Shown here piece by piece: positions 1 through 11,887 of a stretch of DNA of 32,396 nucleotides. Every line of letters starts with the position of its first letter. Within the stretch, counting starts at the first letter, position 1. The DNA comes from Chlamydomonas sphaeroides. Lineage: Eukaryota; Chlorophyta; Chlorophyceae; Chlamydomonadales; Chlamydomonadaceae. A model generated the notes under the pieces. It did no database searches and was not told the origin of the DNA. It saw only the letters and a program-made list of their open reading frames with translations. The position numbers were made by a program, and so were the translations under genes. The stretch spans positions 8,618 to 41,013 of the forward strand of contig BDDC01000621.1 in NCBI GenBank assembly GCA_001662425.1, read 5' to 3'.

Positions 1-127
1 GGCACCCAGCTGCCTGGCCCCGGCTCGCCCGCCCCGTGTGTGGATGTCCCTGCCTCCCCCCACGCGCCTCCGCATGCGAACACGTTGCTCGCCCCCCGCC
101 CACACCCCTGCCTGCCCGCGCCCGCAG

Positions 128-549
128 CCTGCCGTGGGTGGCGCCCAACGGCTACAGCCTGCTGGTGCAGTACGACGACTGGCAGCACGACGAGGGCGAG
201 GAAAACGCGCCCATGGGCTCCATCCGGACAGTGCAGGTGGGCCCCTCAACAACGCAGCAGCGCACGCAACGCAGCAGCGCACGCAACACGGCGACCCCGT
301 GTCTTGCGGCACTGGCGTCAGCCTTTTGTCGGCCTCTGACAATGAGTCCTGCGCGGCCGCCCCGACCCGCAGGGGTACACGTTGGCGCCGTCGCCGCCGC
401 CGACCCCGCCCAGGCCGCCGACGTCGCCGCCGGCGCCACCCAGCCCGCCGTCGGCGCCGCCTCGGCCGCCGCGGTCGCCGCGCACGCCTATGTGGCCGGA
501 CTGGCCGGCATCCTCGCCGCCGCCGCCCGAGGAGGAGGCGGACGGGTGA
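128..549 (+). CDS. 3' end of an unrecognised gene with a Pro-rich C-terminal tail (partial)
   Basis: Two exons can be supported. The first, 128-236, follows a pyrimidine-rich cccgcag acceptor and ends at a GTGGGC donor; it reads LPWVAPNGYSLLVQYDDW and onward, rich in aromatic and acidic residues. The second, 373-549, follows cccgcag in matching phase 0 and ends in TGA at 547-549. It encodes about 58 residues dominated by SPPPTPP, PPTSPP and SPPSAPP blocks and ends PPPPEEEADG. Such Ser-Pro-rich tails are common in volvocine extracellular-matrix and cell-wall proteins, but also occur as simple low-complexity tails, so secretion cannot be concluded. The gene starts left of the window. I do not recognise the family. 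The reading rests on codon continuity and splice consensus only, and the intron at 237-372 could be drawn differently. Confidence 0.42.
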
Positions 550-1467
550 GGTGGCGCAGCAGCAGCTGCTGCCGAAGGCTGCAGGCTGGAGGCCGGCCGC
601 CTAGGGCGCAGGGCGAGGCGGCGCTGGGGCCTAGGAGCTGGCACCGCGAGCCGAGGAGTGGGTAGGGGAGGCAAGGCATCGGAGGCGGAGCTGGAGCTGG
701 GGGATAGGGGGGTAAGGGCTCCGAGTGCTGCTCAGGCAGCAGTTTGGTGAGAGGTGTGGTAGGAGGGTGAGCGGCGGCGCGGTGGGAGGCCGGGTGCGGC
801 TGTTGTTGGCGGCCCGGTTGGCTGAGGTGAGCGTGGGGTGGCAGGACCGGTTTGGGCGGTATGCGAGCGTCGGGGGGAGGGTTCCATCTTGCGCGCGGAC
901 TGTCAGGGTTGCTGAGGTCGGGATTGCGCAGGCGAGAGGCAGGTGGCGAGGCGGTGGTCCCAGGCTCGGATGGGAGGTTAGGTCGTAGTCAGCGAGCGTG
1001 TGTCGGTGGGCCTGGCGAGCTGTGACGCGGCCAACTCCGGCCGCGGTCGCTCGATGGTTCGAATCGATGCCGTGAGCTGATGACTATCGAATGGACTCAG
1101 GATGATGGCACGGCTGCGTGCCGGACCTCGATGTCCAGGTGTGGGGCGCATTGCAAAGCGTGCACTTGCGAATGGGTTAATCGCATACCGGGTTATTCAT
1201 GTAGGGGGTATTCGCGCATATTTGATATTGTCTCGACTCACGCTTAGACGCGAAATTTGTTGTTTTGAGGAATGGGGGGGGGGTCGTCATTATTGTGGGG
1301 GCTTTTTGAGGATGCATGCTAGGGTTGGTGTCAACGCCCTTTGGCGCACAATCTCGTTTGTGCATTTAAATTACGCTCAGTGTTCAGTAAATGCGTTGGC
1401 GCCGCGCGACGTCCCACACGCTGGCGACCAATTTCCGAGAAACGCTTCGCGCGCCCGAGACTGCGAA
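550..1467. other. Intergenic region: 3' UTR of the left gene and promoter/5' UTR of IDO
   Basis: No supported gene. I did not find a TGTAA polyadenylation signal after the stop at 549. Positions about 1140-1400 are clearly less GC-rich than the rest and probably contain the IDO promoter and leader. An open frame runs through from 1102 in the IDO frame, but its composition before 1468 is not coding-like. Confidence 0.5.
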
Positions 1468-4400
1468 ATGCTGAGCCGTAGCCCACACGTGGAGCAGCTT
1501 AGTACTAGTGGCAGACCATGCATTTTGCCTTGGCCCGTCCGCACCTGGAGCTCGCGAAGATGCAACGTCAGATGCATCGTCCCACGCGCTACCGCTGACA
1601 CTACCTCGCCTACACCGTTCGATTCAGTCACAGCAGAGCGTGGCTTCCTGCCCACGCCCGACCCCAAACGACGGTGCGCGTGCTTTGCGGATGGGCTCCC
1701 ATCCGCTGCAACACACAACCAAACGCCGACTGACACCCCCACTCCCACGCCTACCCACACCAGCCTTGACCTCAGCCTCCACGACGCTGCAGCCGCCGAA
1801 TGGGAAGCCGCGCTCTCCGACCTGCCGCAGCTGCACGTGGCAGCGTCTGGAGCCCCCGGCGTGCTGCGCCGCACGCTGCGGGCGCTGCCGCCTTTCCCTC
1901 TTGCCAAGCTGCTCAGCCCAGCCAGCGAGCCTGGGCACGTGGCGCTGGCGCAGCAGCGGCCACAGCTTGGGCAGCCGCAGGAGCTGGGGGCCCAGCAGCG
2001 GCTAGCGCACGGCTCGGAGCTGTGGCGGGCCTACACGCTGCTGTCCTTCCTGGCACATGTACGACACGTCGTACCCGGACGTACGGAGCTCCTCACTGTC
2101 ATGCAACCGCTAGTACGGATGCAGGCTGCTGCAGCGGCCCGTCGTACCTCCAGCCCCCCTCCCTCGGCATCGCCGCACACACGCGCTGCTGCCCCTCGCC
2201 GCCTGCCGCAACCCGGCGACCACCACACCCACCGCCCGCCCTGCCTCCCCAGCACGCCCTGCCTCTTCCCCAACTACCCCACCTGCCTTCTCCCTCCCCC
2301 CCAGGGGTACATGTGGTGCGAGCCAGGCCCCCCGCCCGCCTCGCTGCCCGCCGTACTGGCGGTGCCCTGGGTGGCGATGGCGGAGGCCGTGCGCATGCCG
2401 CCGGTGCGAAGGGCTGCAGCTTTTGTCTAAATATCCTATGCTAAGCTACCGCCAGGAGTATCAAGACGCACATGGAGCTCTGTGTGGAAGCGGAGACCCA
2501 ACCGCTGCGCGTGGCAGCGTGTGCGGCGCCCCGTGCGGGCTGCCGGTGTCGGGTGTGGGCGAGGAGGCGCCTGGGAGGGTCTGCGCGCAGCGCACAGCCC
2601 CGTCCTGGACATCCCGGGGCGAGCCCCGCACGGCCGCGATGACGAGGCGCCGCACGCCGGCCCCGTGCGTCCGGCAAGGGGTGTTGCCTGCCTCACGCCG
2701 TCACCCTGCCCGGCCTCACGCCGTCACCCTGCCCGGCCTCACGCCGTCACCCTGCCCGGCCGGCAAGGACGTGCGCAGCAGGGGCTGCTGCGGGCCGTGC
2801 CGCCGGAGGGCGCGGCGGGGCCAGGGTGCGGTGCAGCCGCAGTGTCACAGGGCACACGCGTGGCATGCCGCGCGATTCGCACGGCGTCTCGCACGCATTG
2901 CTTCGAAGTGTGTGCTGTGTTACCGCCAAAGGCAGTGGCGTCAACGCTGTCTCGCGCGCACTCGCACCACCCCTGTGTGCCGCGCGGTGCGTGCGCCCAC
3001 CTCTCCCCACCGCCCTGCCCCCACGGGGCTCGCCCCTGGCCCCCAGGTCCTGACCTACGCCTCCTATAACCTCTCCAACTGGCGCCGCATCGACCCCGCC
3101 GGGCCCATTGCGCTGGGCAACATCGTGTGCCTGCATGTAGGTCGCATGCACACGGGCGCATGGGGAGGTGCATCGTGCATGTGGATGCGGCTCTTTACAC
3201 AGAAGCCCAACCCGACGCACGCGTGGCATGCGCACACGCTCCCTGCTGTCCAGGCACGTACCCTACCTGACACATCCCGCCTTCTCCCCGCCCGCCGCCC
3301 TCCCCTGTCAGAACTTCCTGGGCGGCCCCGACGAGGAGTGGTTCAGGCTCGTGCACGTGCACATTGAGGCGGCCGCGGGGCCGGCGCTGGCGGGGCTGGC
3401 GGCTATGCAGCAGGCCGCCGCGCAGGTGCGCCCGCGCGTACTTCCTCCCAGTCCGTAACCGACTGCCGACTGCGGGGACGGCCTGTGGCGGCGGCCGCTG
3501 CGCGCCGCTACCACATCGCAGCCGCCAGGGGCGCTCAAGGGACCCTTGACCGGGTCGATCCCGGGCAGTCCACAGTCTTGCTGCCTCCCTGCGCGCCGCG
3601 GGTTGCACCCTCGTTCGGCCCGGCCCTGCCGCCGTGCAGGGCGACCGGGCCCGCGTGCTGTCGGGCTTGCTGGCAGTGGCGGCCGCGCTCAAGGCCATGC
3701 AGGCGACGCTGAGCCGCATGGGTGGGTCTGGGCGCTAACGTACCATGAAATCTCACATAATGCGATAATACCATACTTGAATGCTACTTAATGCGCGGCT
3801 TTACAGTATATCTTCAACAAAGTGGGCGCTGGGCCGCATGGGTGGGTGGACCGCGTCAGGCTGGCGGCCAAGACATGCGCCCCACCCGCCCCTCGCCCAA
3901 TCCTAGCCCACGCCGTACTCTGCCGTACGCAGGCGAGCAGTGCGACCCGTACATCTACTACCAGCGAGTACGGACGCCCATGTCGGGCTGGCGGAACAAC
4001 CCCGACCTGCCGCAGGTGCGGTGCCGTACGGCAGCTCGGCGCGATGCGGCGCGCCGCGCCTGCCGTCGTAGCATGAACCCCTGCGCTCCTCCTGCCCCCA
4101 ACCCGCCTGCTCCCGGCGCCGCGCCTTCGTCGCGGCCGCTCCGCCAGGGCCTGGTGTACGAGGGCGTCAGTGAGACCCCGGTGCAGGTAGGGCCGATGTG
4201 GGTGCGGGTGGAGGCCGTCCTAGGGCCGTGCGACGGTGCCGCCAAACGGGAGGCAGCTCCTAGGGCCCGGCGCATGGCCGGTGGCGGCTCCCAAGGCAGG
4301 CGCGGGCTGGGCTGGCGGCCTCAGCGTGGCGGCCTCAGTGTTGCGCTGTGTCTGCCCTCCCTTGTGTGTGCGCTCGCCCGCAGCTGTACGGCGAGACGGG

Positions 4401-6025
4401 CGCGCAGAGCAGCGTGCTGCACGCCTTCGACGCGGCGCTGGGCGTGCAGCACGAGCAGGTGGGGGCCGGAGGGGAGGTGCCTGGGGCCTGGGCGTCCAGC
4501 AGCTGCTGTGGCTGGCAGCGCGCAGGGGCTGAGGGTTGGCGGCGTGCGGATGCGACACTGGGCAGCGTCTTCAAGGGCCGGGGCCTGGCGGCCTGCTCAC
4601 AAGAAATTCCTGCAGCACCAGCAGGCGGCGGTAGGCGGGGCCGGGACCTGCGCCGTCGCCGCCTCCTGAGCTGGGCCAGCGTCGCGTGCCGCCCGCTCTG
4701 CTGCGCACCTCGTTACGCCCTTTGGAGGTCCCTCGCCGCCCTGCCACATCACCGCCCACGCCGCCCTGTCACTCCCTGCCCGCCCACCCCTCCCCGTCTC
4801 ACTGTCCCTGCCTCCCCCGCTGCTGCCTGCTCTCCATCTTTCCAGGTGTGGCTGCGCGACTACCTGGACACCATGCAGCAGCACATGCCGCCACAGCACC
4901 GGTGAGCACCCGGGCTGCACTCCAGCACCCGCCAGCGTCCGCCAGCAGCATCGTTTGCAGCCACGCCGCCCGCCGACTGCTGACTGCCTGCCAGCATGCG
5001 GCCGCAGGGTGCGTCGTGCCTTGCTCTGGCTGCGTGTGTAGCTGTGCCCGCCGCCCGCCGCACCCTGTCGCAGCGCCTTCCTGGCCTCCCTGGCGGCGGC
5101 CAACGCCGGCCCCGGCAACGTGCGCGAGTTCGTCACGGCCGCCGCGGCCTCGGGCAGCGCGGCGGCCGGGGGCGGCCCCAGCGGCGGCGAGCTGCAGGAG
5201 GCGTACAACGAGGCGATGCGGGAGATGGAGAAGGTGGGCGGGGCGCCACCGCCATGGAGCAGGTGCTGCTGCTGGTGTCGTGTGGCACGCATAGCGCGGT
5301 GCGGCACAGAGGGTGCGGGGGCGAAACGGAGGAGGGTGGCGGCGCGGCAGCGGCACGGCCGTGGTCTGCCATGGCGGCCCTGCTCCACCCTACGCGCGAG
5401 GACCGCATGTGGGACCGTAGGGTTTTGTCACAGCGCTGTACGCTGCCGCCGTCGGCGCCGTGGCCGCTGCAGCTGCCACTCGCAGCCTGAAGGCTCTGCC
5501 CGTGCACCCAGCGCCTGCCGGCTGCCGCTCATGCCGCCCGCACCGCGCCCGCCCCGCAGTTCCGGAGCCAGCACAAGGCTTTTGCCCACAACTACATAGC
5601 AAAGTAAGTGCGTCCACACCGACGACACGCGGCCGGCGGGGCTCACGCAGCCGCGCTGCGCTGCGCCGCGCCGTGCCATGCTGCGCCCGGACCAGCTTAC
5701 CGAGGGGGATGGTGCAAGGTGTATACGTGCGACGTTCAGCCCAGGCATCACTGACCCCGGCAGCGCTGTTCCAGGCTGTGTGCGGGGCTCGCTGTGTGCC
5801 GGCGCAGGGCAGTGCACCCCATGCGGCCGCCAGCAGCCTGCCCGGCGCTGTGCCGCAACCTGGACCCAGCGCTGTGACCTCCTCCCCTACTGCCGTACTG
5901 CCGTACTGCCGTACTGCAGGTGGGCGAAGAAGGAGGTCACGGGCACGGGCGGCTCCGACTTCATGCCGGCGCTGGCGGGCTACAGGGACACCACCGCCGC
6001 GCATGTGCTAGCGCGGGGGCCGTAG
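1468..6025 (+). CDS. IDO: Indoleamine 2,3-dioxygenase, probably plastid-targeted
   Basis: Haem dioxygenase that opens the indole ring of L-tryptophan with O2 to N-formylkynurenine, the first step of the kynurenine route. Thirteen exons: 1468-1673, 1764-2058, 2305-2403, 3047-3136, 3312-3425, 3640-3721, 3933-4015, 4148-4186, 4384-4458, 4846-4901, 5074-5233, 5560-5603, 5920-6025; about 482 residues; all phases agree. Family landmarks in order are RGFLPTPDP (about 58), RAYTLLSFLAH, LPAVLAVPWVA, TYASYNLSNW, NFLGGPDEEWFRLVHV, IYYQRVRTPMSGWRNNP, GLVYEGVSE, GETGAQSS, MPPQHRAFLASL, NVREFV, FRSQHKAF and GTGGSDFMPAL. By alignment from memory to human IDO1, His438 (SQH) is the proximal haem ligand (human H346), and Tyr304, Tyr305 and Arg309 match F226, F227 and R231. 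The start at 1468 gives an Arg/Ser-rich leader with no Asp in the first 43 residues and a VRCIVPRA motif, suggesting plastid import. The start is inferred. Confidence 0.93.
2691..2759 (+). repeat. Perfect 23-bp tandem repeat, 3 copies, in IDO intron 3
   Basis: The 23-bp unit cctcacgccg-tcaccctgcc-cgg is repeated exactly three times (2691, 2714, 2737) inside the 643-bp intron 2404-3046. It looks like an ordinary minisatellite; no function is implied. Confidence 0.95.
5891..5914 (+). repeat. Triple TGCCGTAC next to the last IDO acceptor
   Basis: Three exact tandem copies of TGCCGTAC run directly into the tgcag acceptor of the last intron (5604-5919). The same octamer or its complement GTACGGCA recurs at many intron ends in the window; see the findings. 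Confidence 0.95.
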
Positions 6026-7307
6026 CCGGGGCGGCTGTGTCAATGTGGCCTGACGGGCGGGGGCCGGGCCGCGGCGGCCGTTGTGTGGCTTGGCGGGCGT
6101 GTAGCAGGCCAGGGCCGGGGCGGACGGAGCGCCGTCGGGCAGCGGGGGCCGCGCCGACGGGGCGCGCCAAGGTGGTCTGTGCAGCTGCGGGCGCGCCAAG
6201 GTGGTGGGCCGACGGGGGCCGGCGGTGGGCAGCCCGCTGCGCGCCGCCGCAACCCGGGAGGCAGGGTGGGGGTTTTGGCTTCGTTGTCTTTTGAGGGTGC
6301 GGCGGTGGTTTGGAGTGCCGACCGTAGAAGCAAAAAGACCCGTTATGGCTGCACGCGGTTGCGTTGGAGCATGTGTTGGAGCTTCGCTGTGCGCCCGAAT
6401 GCGTGTCGGCGTGGTTTCGTGTGGTCTCACATACAGACACGTTCTAGAGCCGGCTACAGTAGAAGGCTGGAAGTGCAGCGCTGTAGCCTCGCTGGCTGCG
6501 AAAGGGGGGGGTCATGCCTGGGCAGCCGTCTGTCGTTGAGGAGGCTGGGCTGGTGCGCGGTGGCGGGGCCGGTGTGGAGCGCCTCTGACTGACGCGGGGG
6601 AACCCCTGGGAGCGAGCCCCACGCGCGAGGCGGCCCAGGCCGCCTCAGCTGGGGACCTAGGAGTCGCGTCCTAGACGAGACAGTGGTGGCGTAGCGGAGA
6701 GGCGTCGCGAAGTCCTGTGTGGTAGGTGGCACAGGCGACACGTGGGCCTCTGCTGGCACCCGCACGCACCTTTTACGGCAGCGGCCACAGCGTGCCGCAG
6801 CATGCCGCACATCGGCGGCACACAACCTCGGCATGAGGAAGCCTCTCCACACACGTCTCCTCCCAGCAGAGGGTAGCAGGGCCAAGCGACAAGGGACGAG
6901 CCACCTGCTGCGCCACCTGCTGCGCCACGCCGCCGCCTCCGTGCGCTCGCCTTCCGTGGGCACACGTGGGGGGCGCCGAGGCTGCGCGAGGAGCCGCCTG
7001 CGGGTGGAACTGCTGGCCCCGACCCCCGAGCACGGCATCGACGGGGAGCCAAGAGAGCTACATACACCGTGCCGCGCCCGGGGTGCTGCGATGGCTCGAG
7101 TCGCGGCATGCTGACGCATGGGGCCGCGCATCGGTCGTTGAACGAGTCCTGCTACCGGCAAGAGGTAATCTTGAGATGCCCCACGGCTCGGGCGTGTGGG
7201 CAGGCAGGGCAGAACCCTGTGTTCCAGGGTTAGGCCAGAACCATGGGCCGCGAGTAAGCGGACACGCACGGGGCACGTGAGCCCAGCACCCTCCGTCATG
7301 TGCCTTG
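6026..7307. other. Convergent intergenic region between IDO and WDR12
   Basis: 3' UTR and spacer between two genes transcribed toward each other. It holds a 16-bp direct repeat, ggcgcgccaaggtggt, at 6161-6176 and 6189-6204. No TGTAA was seen on the plus strand, so the IDO 3' end cannot be placed. Open frames here lack coding features and no gene is supported. Confidence 0.5.
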
Positions 7308-7312
7308 TTACA
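7308..7312 (-). promoter_or_regulatory. Polyadenylation signal TGTAA for WDR12
   Basis: The plus strand reads ttaca, giving TGTAA on the minus strand, 222 nt past the WDR12 stop codon. TGTAA is the standard volvocine nuclear polyadenylation signal; cleavage would be expected shortly to the left, near 7290-7300. Confidence 0.7.
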
Positions 7313-7533
7313 CAACCCTCAGGTCGGCAGCACGTCCCGCTGGCAACGTCCCGCTGGCAGCGCCCACGCTGGCCCTCACCGCCGCCCGCGCCTCGCACGC
7401 ACGCCACCCCTTCGCCGGCCCCCCACCTGCCCCCAGCCCCCTGCTCCACGCACGCCACCGCCCCGCCCGCTCCTGCACCGCAGGCACTAACCCACAACGC
7501 TCCCCCCCACATCCCCCTGCCAGCTGCGCCCTG

Positions 7534-10500
7534 TCACAAGCCCCCCAGCGAGTGCTCCAGCTCGTAAGACCGCAGCTGGCAGTCTGCGCCGCCGCTGACC
7601 AGCCCCCGCACGCCACGCTCGCCGTCCGCCGGCGCCGCCGCCGCCTTGCCCTTCTTGCCGCCCGCCGCTGCCGCAGCGCCCCCGCCTCCCAGCCAGCCCA
7701 CGCAGAGGACCTTGTTATCGGTGTGGTGGCTGAGCGTGGCGAGCGGCACCTGGCGGGCGTGGGGGGTGGGGTAGGATTGGAATGAGGAGGTATGAAATGG
7801 GTAGAGGAATCTAAATGAGGAGAGGTTCGAGTATCAAGGACTGTCACGCGCCGGCCAGCGCCCAGATGGGATTGCACCGTGTCGGCGACGCGCACCGGCG
7901 CGCGCACACTGGGCAGCGAGGCAGGCGCGCAGCGGATCTGAGGCGTTGGCCCCACCCCCCAAGCCGGCGTCGTCCTGAGCTTCCCAACGCGCCCTCCCGC
8001 TCCAGCCACCCCACCTGCGTGCGCGTGTCCCACAGCCGCACGCTGCCGTCGTGGCCGCAGCTGGCGATGTGGTGCTCGCTGGCGGGGCACCACGCCACGG
8101 CCGTCACCCAGCCGCCGTGGCAGCCGTGAGCCGACACGGCCAGCGTCTCGGCGCCGGGCCGCGACCGCGCGTCCCACAGCCGCAGTTGCTTGTCGTGGCA
8201 GCCAAAGGCCGCCAGCAGCGGGCAGGAGGGGTGCGCGGCCACGCACAGCGCGGCCTTGGAGCCGTGGTAGGTGTCCGCCGCCACGCCCGCCTCCACGTCC
8301 CAGCGCCGCACCTGCGCGGGGGGCCGGGAGCGGCAGCATGGGACGGGTTTGGGTGGGGTGGGGTGGGGCGAGGTGAGGGTGCGTGGGTAGCCTCAGGGCC
8401 CCATGCAGGTTGCACGGCCGCACCCACCCACCCATCCAGTGCTCACCAGCAACTTTCAACCCAGCCCCACACGTCAGGCCGCGTGCCGCCCGCCCAACCG
8501 CCCAACCGCCCCCCTGTCTGCTCACCGAGTGGTCCCAGCCCGCACTGTACAGCACCTCCTCGCTCGGCCACGCCAGCCCCGCCACGCAGTGCACGTGGCC
8601 TCGCAGCTCGGAGCTGGGGTCGCCCACGGACACGCCGCCAGACGGCACCGCGCCGTCCGCCACCTTGCGCTTCTTCTTGGAGCCCGGCGCCGCGTCGGCG
8701 GCGGCGTCGGCAGCGTCCGCGACGGCGCGGCCTGCGCGCCGAGGAAGGGCGTCCGCCGCGGGGACGGTGTACGTCGGCCAACCGTGCGGGGCCCTCACTC
8801 AAGTCCAAGCGCGAGCCCCGGACCGGCCGCTGCTGCAACGCCATCGCAACCGCCCCAGCTCCTCCCCAGATCCCGGACTGGACCCAACCTTGCCCAAGCC
8901 CCGGCTCCAGCGCAGCCGTTGCCTGGCGTGCTTTGCCCTCAGCCCGGTGCCCCCGCTCAGCCTAGCAGCCGACTGTCGCGGCTAGCCCGAGCAGCTAGCC
9001 CGAGCGCCGGGCACCCGGCTCCGCCTCACCTCCCTCCCACAGCAGCACGCGGCCGTCCCAGCCGCAGCTTGCGAAGCGGCGGCCGCTGGGGCTGGCCGCC
9101 ACCGCCTCCACGCCATCGCTGTGGGAGGCGTAGGTCGCCACCAGCCGCAGCGAGGGCCCGGCGGCGGCGGCGGCCGCGCCCCGGCCAGAGGTGGTGGCGG
9201 GCTCGGCGGCGTCCTGGGGCCAGGGCCAGGAGCAGCAGCGACGGCCGGTCAGCGGCGCCAGCTTTGGTACCGGCGGCGGCCTCCTGCGGCCTCATGCTGG
9301 CGCCCGGGCTGCATGCCTGCCCTCCCCACATGGCGGCCATCTCCCTGCCTGGCCTCGCTGGGCTGCGCCCCTGCAGCAGCAGCTGGCGACACGTGGCCCC
9401 CTCCCCGCGCCCGCTCCCCACGGATGGCCGCCCTCCCGCCCTCCGGCGCCGCACCATCTGCCACATGCGCACAGCGCGGTCCTTGCCGGCGGTGAGCAGC
9501 AGGTCGCCCTGGGGGGGGGAGGCAGCAGGAGGGAGGGGCGCGGGAGCAGCAGCGGCGACGGGGGTGGGCGGGGGGTCGCGGCATGGCCAGCACCGCCCGA
9601 ACTGCACCAAAGCTCGGGGCACTCGCTGCGACCCCGCCTGTGGTGCCTCGCCGGTGCCCTGCCTGTGCCGCCTCACGCCGAACGCGCACTGCCCACTACT
9701 GCTGCAGGAGGCCCGGGCGCCTCCGCCAGCGACACCATGGCCGGCTGCTGCTGGCTTGCGAGGCCCCACGCGCCTCTGGGGGCCGTGCGGCATCGCACCG
9801 TCCAGCGCCGGCCTTGCACCGGTGCGCTGGCCCACACTGCACGCTGGGCGCCTCTGCCCCCTGCCCTGCCATGTCCTGTCCTGCCCTGCCCTGCCTGCCC
9901 TGCCCTGCCTGCCCTGCCTGCCCTGCCCTGCCTGCCCTGCCCTGCCTGCCTGGGCCCCCAACGCACCTGGCTGTGCGGCAGGAAGCGCACGCAGTTGACG
10001 CCGCCCGCGTGAGCCGACACCGAGGCCGCCGTCTGCAGGTCGCCTGCTCGGGTGCGGGAGCGAGCCGGGGCAGGGCCAGGGCAGGGGCTGAGGGCTGAGC
10101 GGTGCGCGGACAGCGGCGGCAGGAGCTTGGGCTTGCAGCGGCCGAGGCTTGCGCGGGCGCGGGCGGGGGCGGCGAAGCACTGCGGTGCTGTGCTGTCCCT
10201 TGGTGCACGGCAGGCCAGGGCGCCGGGAACCTGGCAGCGGGCCTCACCCGTCCATAGCCGCAGCAGGCCGTCGTAGCTGCCCGAGGCGATGTAGCCCGAG
10301 GACGCCGAGGCGCCGGCGGTGAGGCGGGAGCCGTCCACCGAGCTCACCCTGCGCGAGCAGGGGTAGCAGCGGAGCACGGCGCTGCCCTCAGCAGCACTAG
10401 GGCCAGGGCCAGGGCGGCCGTGGCTGCGGGCCCCCGGCAGCCGCTGCCGCTGCCCAGTGGATTGCCCCCTGCCGCGCTCGCGGCCGCTCTGCTCCCATCC

Positions 10501-11887
10501 ACCTCCCTTCCTCGCCCGTCCCCTGCCGCCCCCAGCCGCCGCCGCACCAGTCGTCGTGCGGCGCCGAGCTCTTGTGCTGCGGCGGCACCACCGCCGGCAC
10601 GTACTCCACCTCCAGCGTGCTCTCCTGCGGGAGGGCGGCGGCAGCGGGGCGGCCAGTGCTGGGAGCCGTGGGCAGGGCGGGGCCCCCGGCCCGAGCCGAG
10701 CGCAGCGCACAGCGCGCTGGGGCGCGCGTGGGCGGGGGCTGGTGCCGGCCGATGCGCGGAACACAGCGGCCATGCCCGTGGTCGTCCCTTTCGGGGTGCG
10801 CGACAGGAGTTGTCCGGCAGCGTGCACTGGCGGAGCCGAGCGCCGAGCTGCTGGCTCGCAGTTGTGAAACGGGGCCGGCCGGCAGCCCGTGGCGAGGCTG
10901 GCCCGCACCACCGACGGCCTGGCGGCGAGCAGCTGCTGCTGCCCTGCTCCCCGTGCGGGCCCGGGCAGCCGTCAGGTGGCAGCCAGCGCCAGTGCCAGCT
11001 CCGAGGCGGTGGCCCTGGCCTGCGGCAGCAGTGCAGCCCCGGCCCCAAGCACGGGCCCTCGCGCCCCTGGCGGTGCCGGCCCTCACCGCCGACTGGTTGG
11101 TGGCCAGCAGGTGCTGCTCCAGGGAGCGGCGCAGCAGCTCGCCGCCCAGCAGGAAGTCGAACGGCCGCGGCGGGTCTGGCGGAGCGCGCGGGGCAGGAGG
11201 TGGGGCAGGGGAGGCGGAGCGGGGGTCAGTGGCATGCGGCGGGCGGGTTGGTGTGCGGCGGTGGGTGCTGGGGGGCGGGGCGCTGTCGTTCAATGGCGCT
11301 GGTGCGCCGTCGCTGCTGCTGGGCCAGGCTGGGGTCGGCCCGCGGCCGCATTGTGGTGCTACTTTGAGGCAGGCACTGAGGCGTCGCCTCGCAGGCAGGG
11401 GCTGGACTCGGACTGGCCCGCGCTGCCGCGGCCCCCGCGCGCCCGCAGCTCCGTGGCTAGCGCCGAAGCCCCAGCGTGCGGCTTGGGGCTGGGTGTGAGG
11501 TGGCGCGCCAGCGGCTCGCGAGGGCCCTCACCGAGCGCCAGCAGATGATTGATAATCTGTGAGAGGCCATAGCGCTTGAGGGTGACGGGGACGGCCTGGG
11601 GGGCAGCAACGCGGCGTGGGCAAGAGGGTTGGGCGGCGAGCGTGTGGGGTGCACCCCTCTCCCCAGGGCAGGCACGACGCCCGTACGAGCTGCCAGCCCG
11701 CAGCGCCGGCCGCGATGGGGATGTTAGCGTTCGCGGCTTGTGTGGGCGCTAGCCAAGCGCAGTTGGACGCGGGCAAGCTCTCGCGCCGTCGCGTGATGCC
11801 GGCGCTCACCACGGGCGCCTCCGGCACTTTCAACGGCGCGGGAAGCTTTGTAACAAACTTGACGAGGACCTGCGTCTCCTCCGCCAT
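7534..11887 (-). CDS. WDR12: WDR12/YTM1 ribosome biogenesis WD40 protein
   Basis: Member of the Pes1-Bop1-WDR12 (Nop7-Erb1-Ytm1) complex needed for 27S pre-rRNA processing and 60S subunit maturation in the nucleolus; its NLE domain is the part engaged by the AAA ATPase Rea1/Midasin. Eleven exons, minus strand: 11887-11810, 11595-11532, 11175-11087, 10624-10548, 10348-10248, 10043-9967, 9508-9455, 9213-9030, 8731-8526, 8311-8015, 7749-7534; all phases agree; about 480 residues, close to yeast Ytm1 (460). The NLE domain covers residues about 5-70 (VLVKFVTKLPAPLKVPE, VPVTLKRYGLSQIINHLLAL, RPFDFLLGGELLRRSLEQHL), followed by LEVEYVPAVVPPQ. Seven WD repeats follow, including ASGSYDGLLRLW, LLTAGKDRAVRMW, ASCGWDGRVLLWE, YSAGWDHSVRRWD, GCHDKQLRLWDAR and ASCGHDGSVRLWDTR. 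SKKKRKV at residues 259-265 is a classical nuclear localisation signal. The start ATG has the typical MAEETQVLVKF opening. Confidence 0.95.
9859..9952 (-). repeat. CCTGC/CCTG simple repeat in WDR12 intron 6
   Basis: About 90 bp of irregular cctgccctgc and cctgcctg units lie in the intron between exons 9967 and 9508. It ends immediately beside the donor of exon 6 on the minus strand. It is a simple-sequence tract. Confidence 0.85.

Noticed and set aside
1040..1090. tRNA-like GGTTCGAATC (T-loop consensus) at 1056-1065
   Set aside because: The flanking bases do not form a 5-bp T stem, and no acceptor, D or anticodon arm could be drawn around it.
1102..1467. Upstream extension of the IDO reading frame to 1102
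   Set aside because: The frame is open but the sequence is comparatively AT-rich with runs such as GGGGGGGG, lacks coding-like composition, and would bury the transit-like leader.
2691..2759. Three 23-bp direct repeats as a CRISPR-like array
   Set aside because: The copies are head-to-tail without spacers and sit in an intron of a eukaryotic gene.
7308..11048. Long open frames on both strands across the WDR12 locus
   Set aside because: High GC leaves few stops, so these frames are shadows. The spliced minus-strand model explains the conserved sequence, and the other frames show no family similarity.
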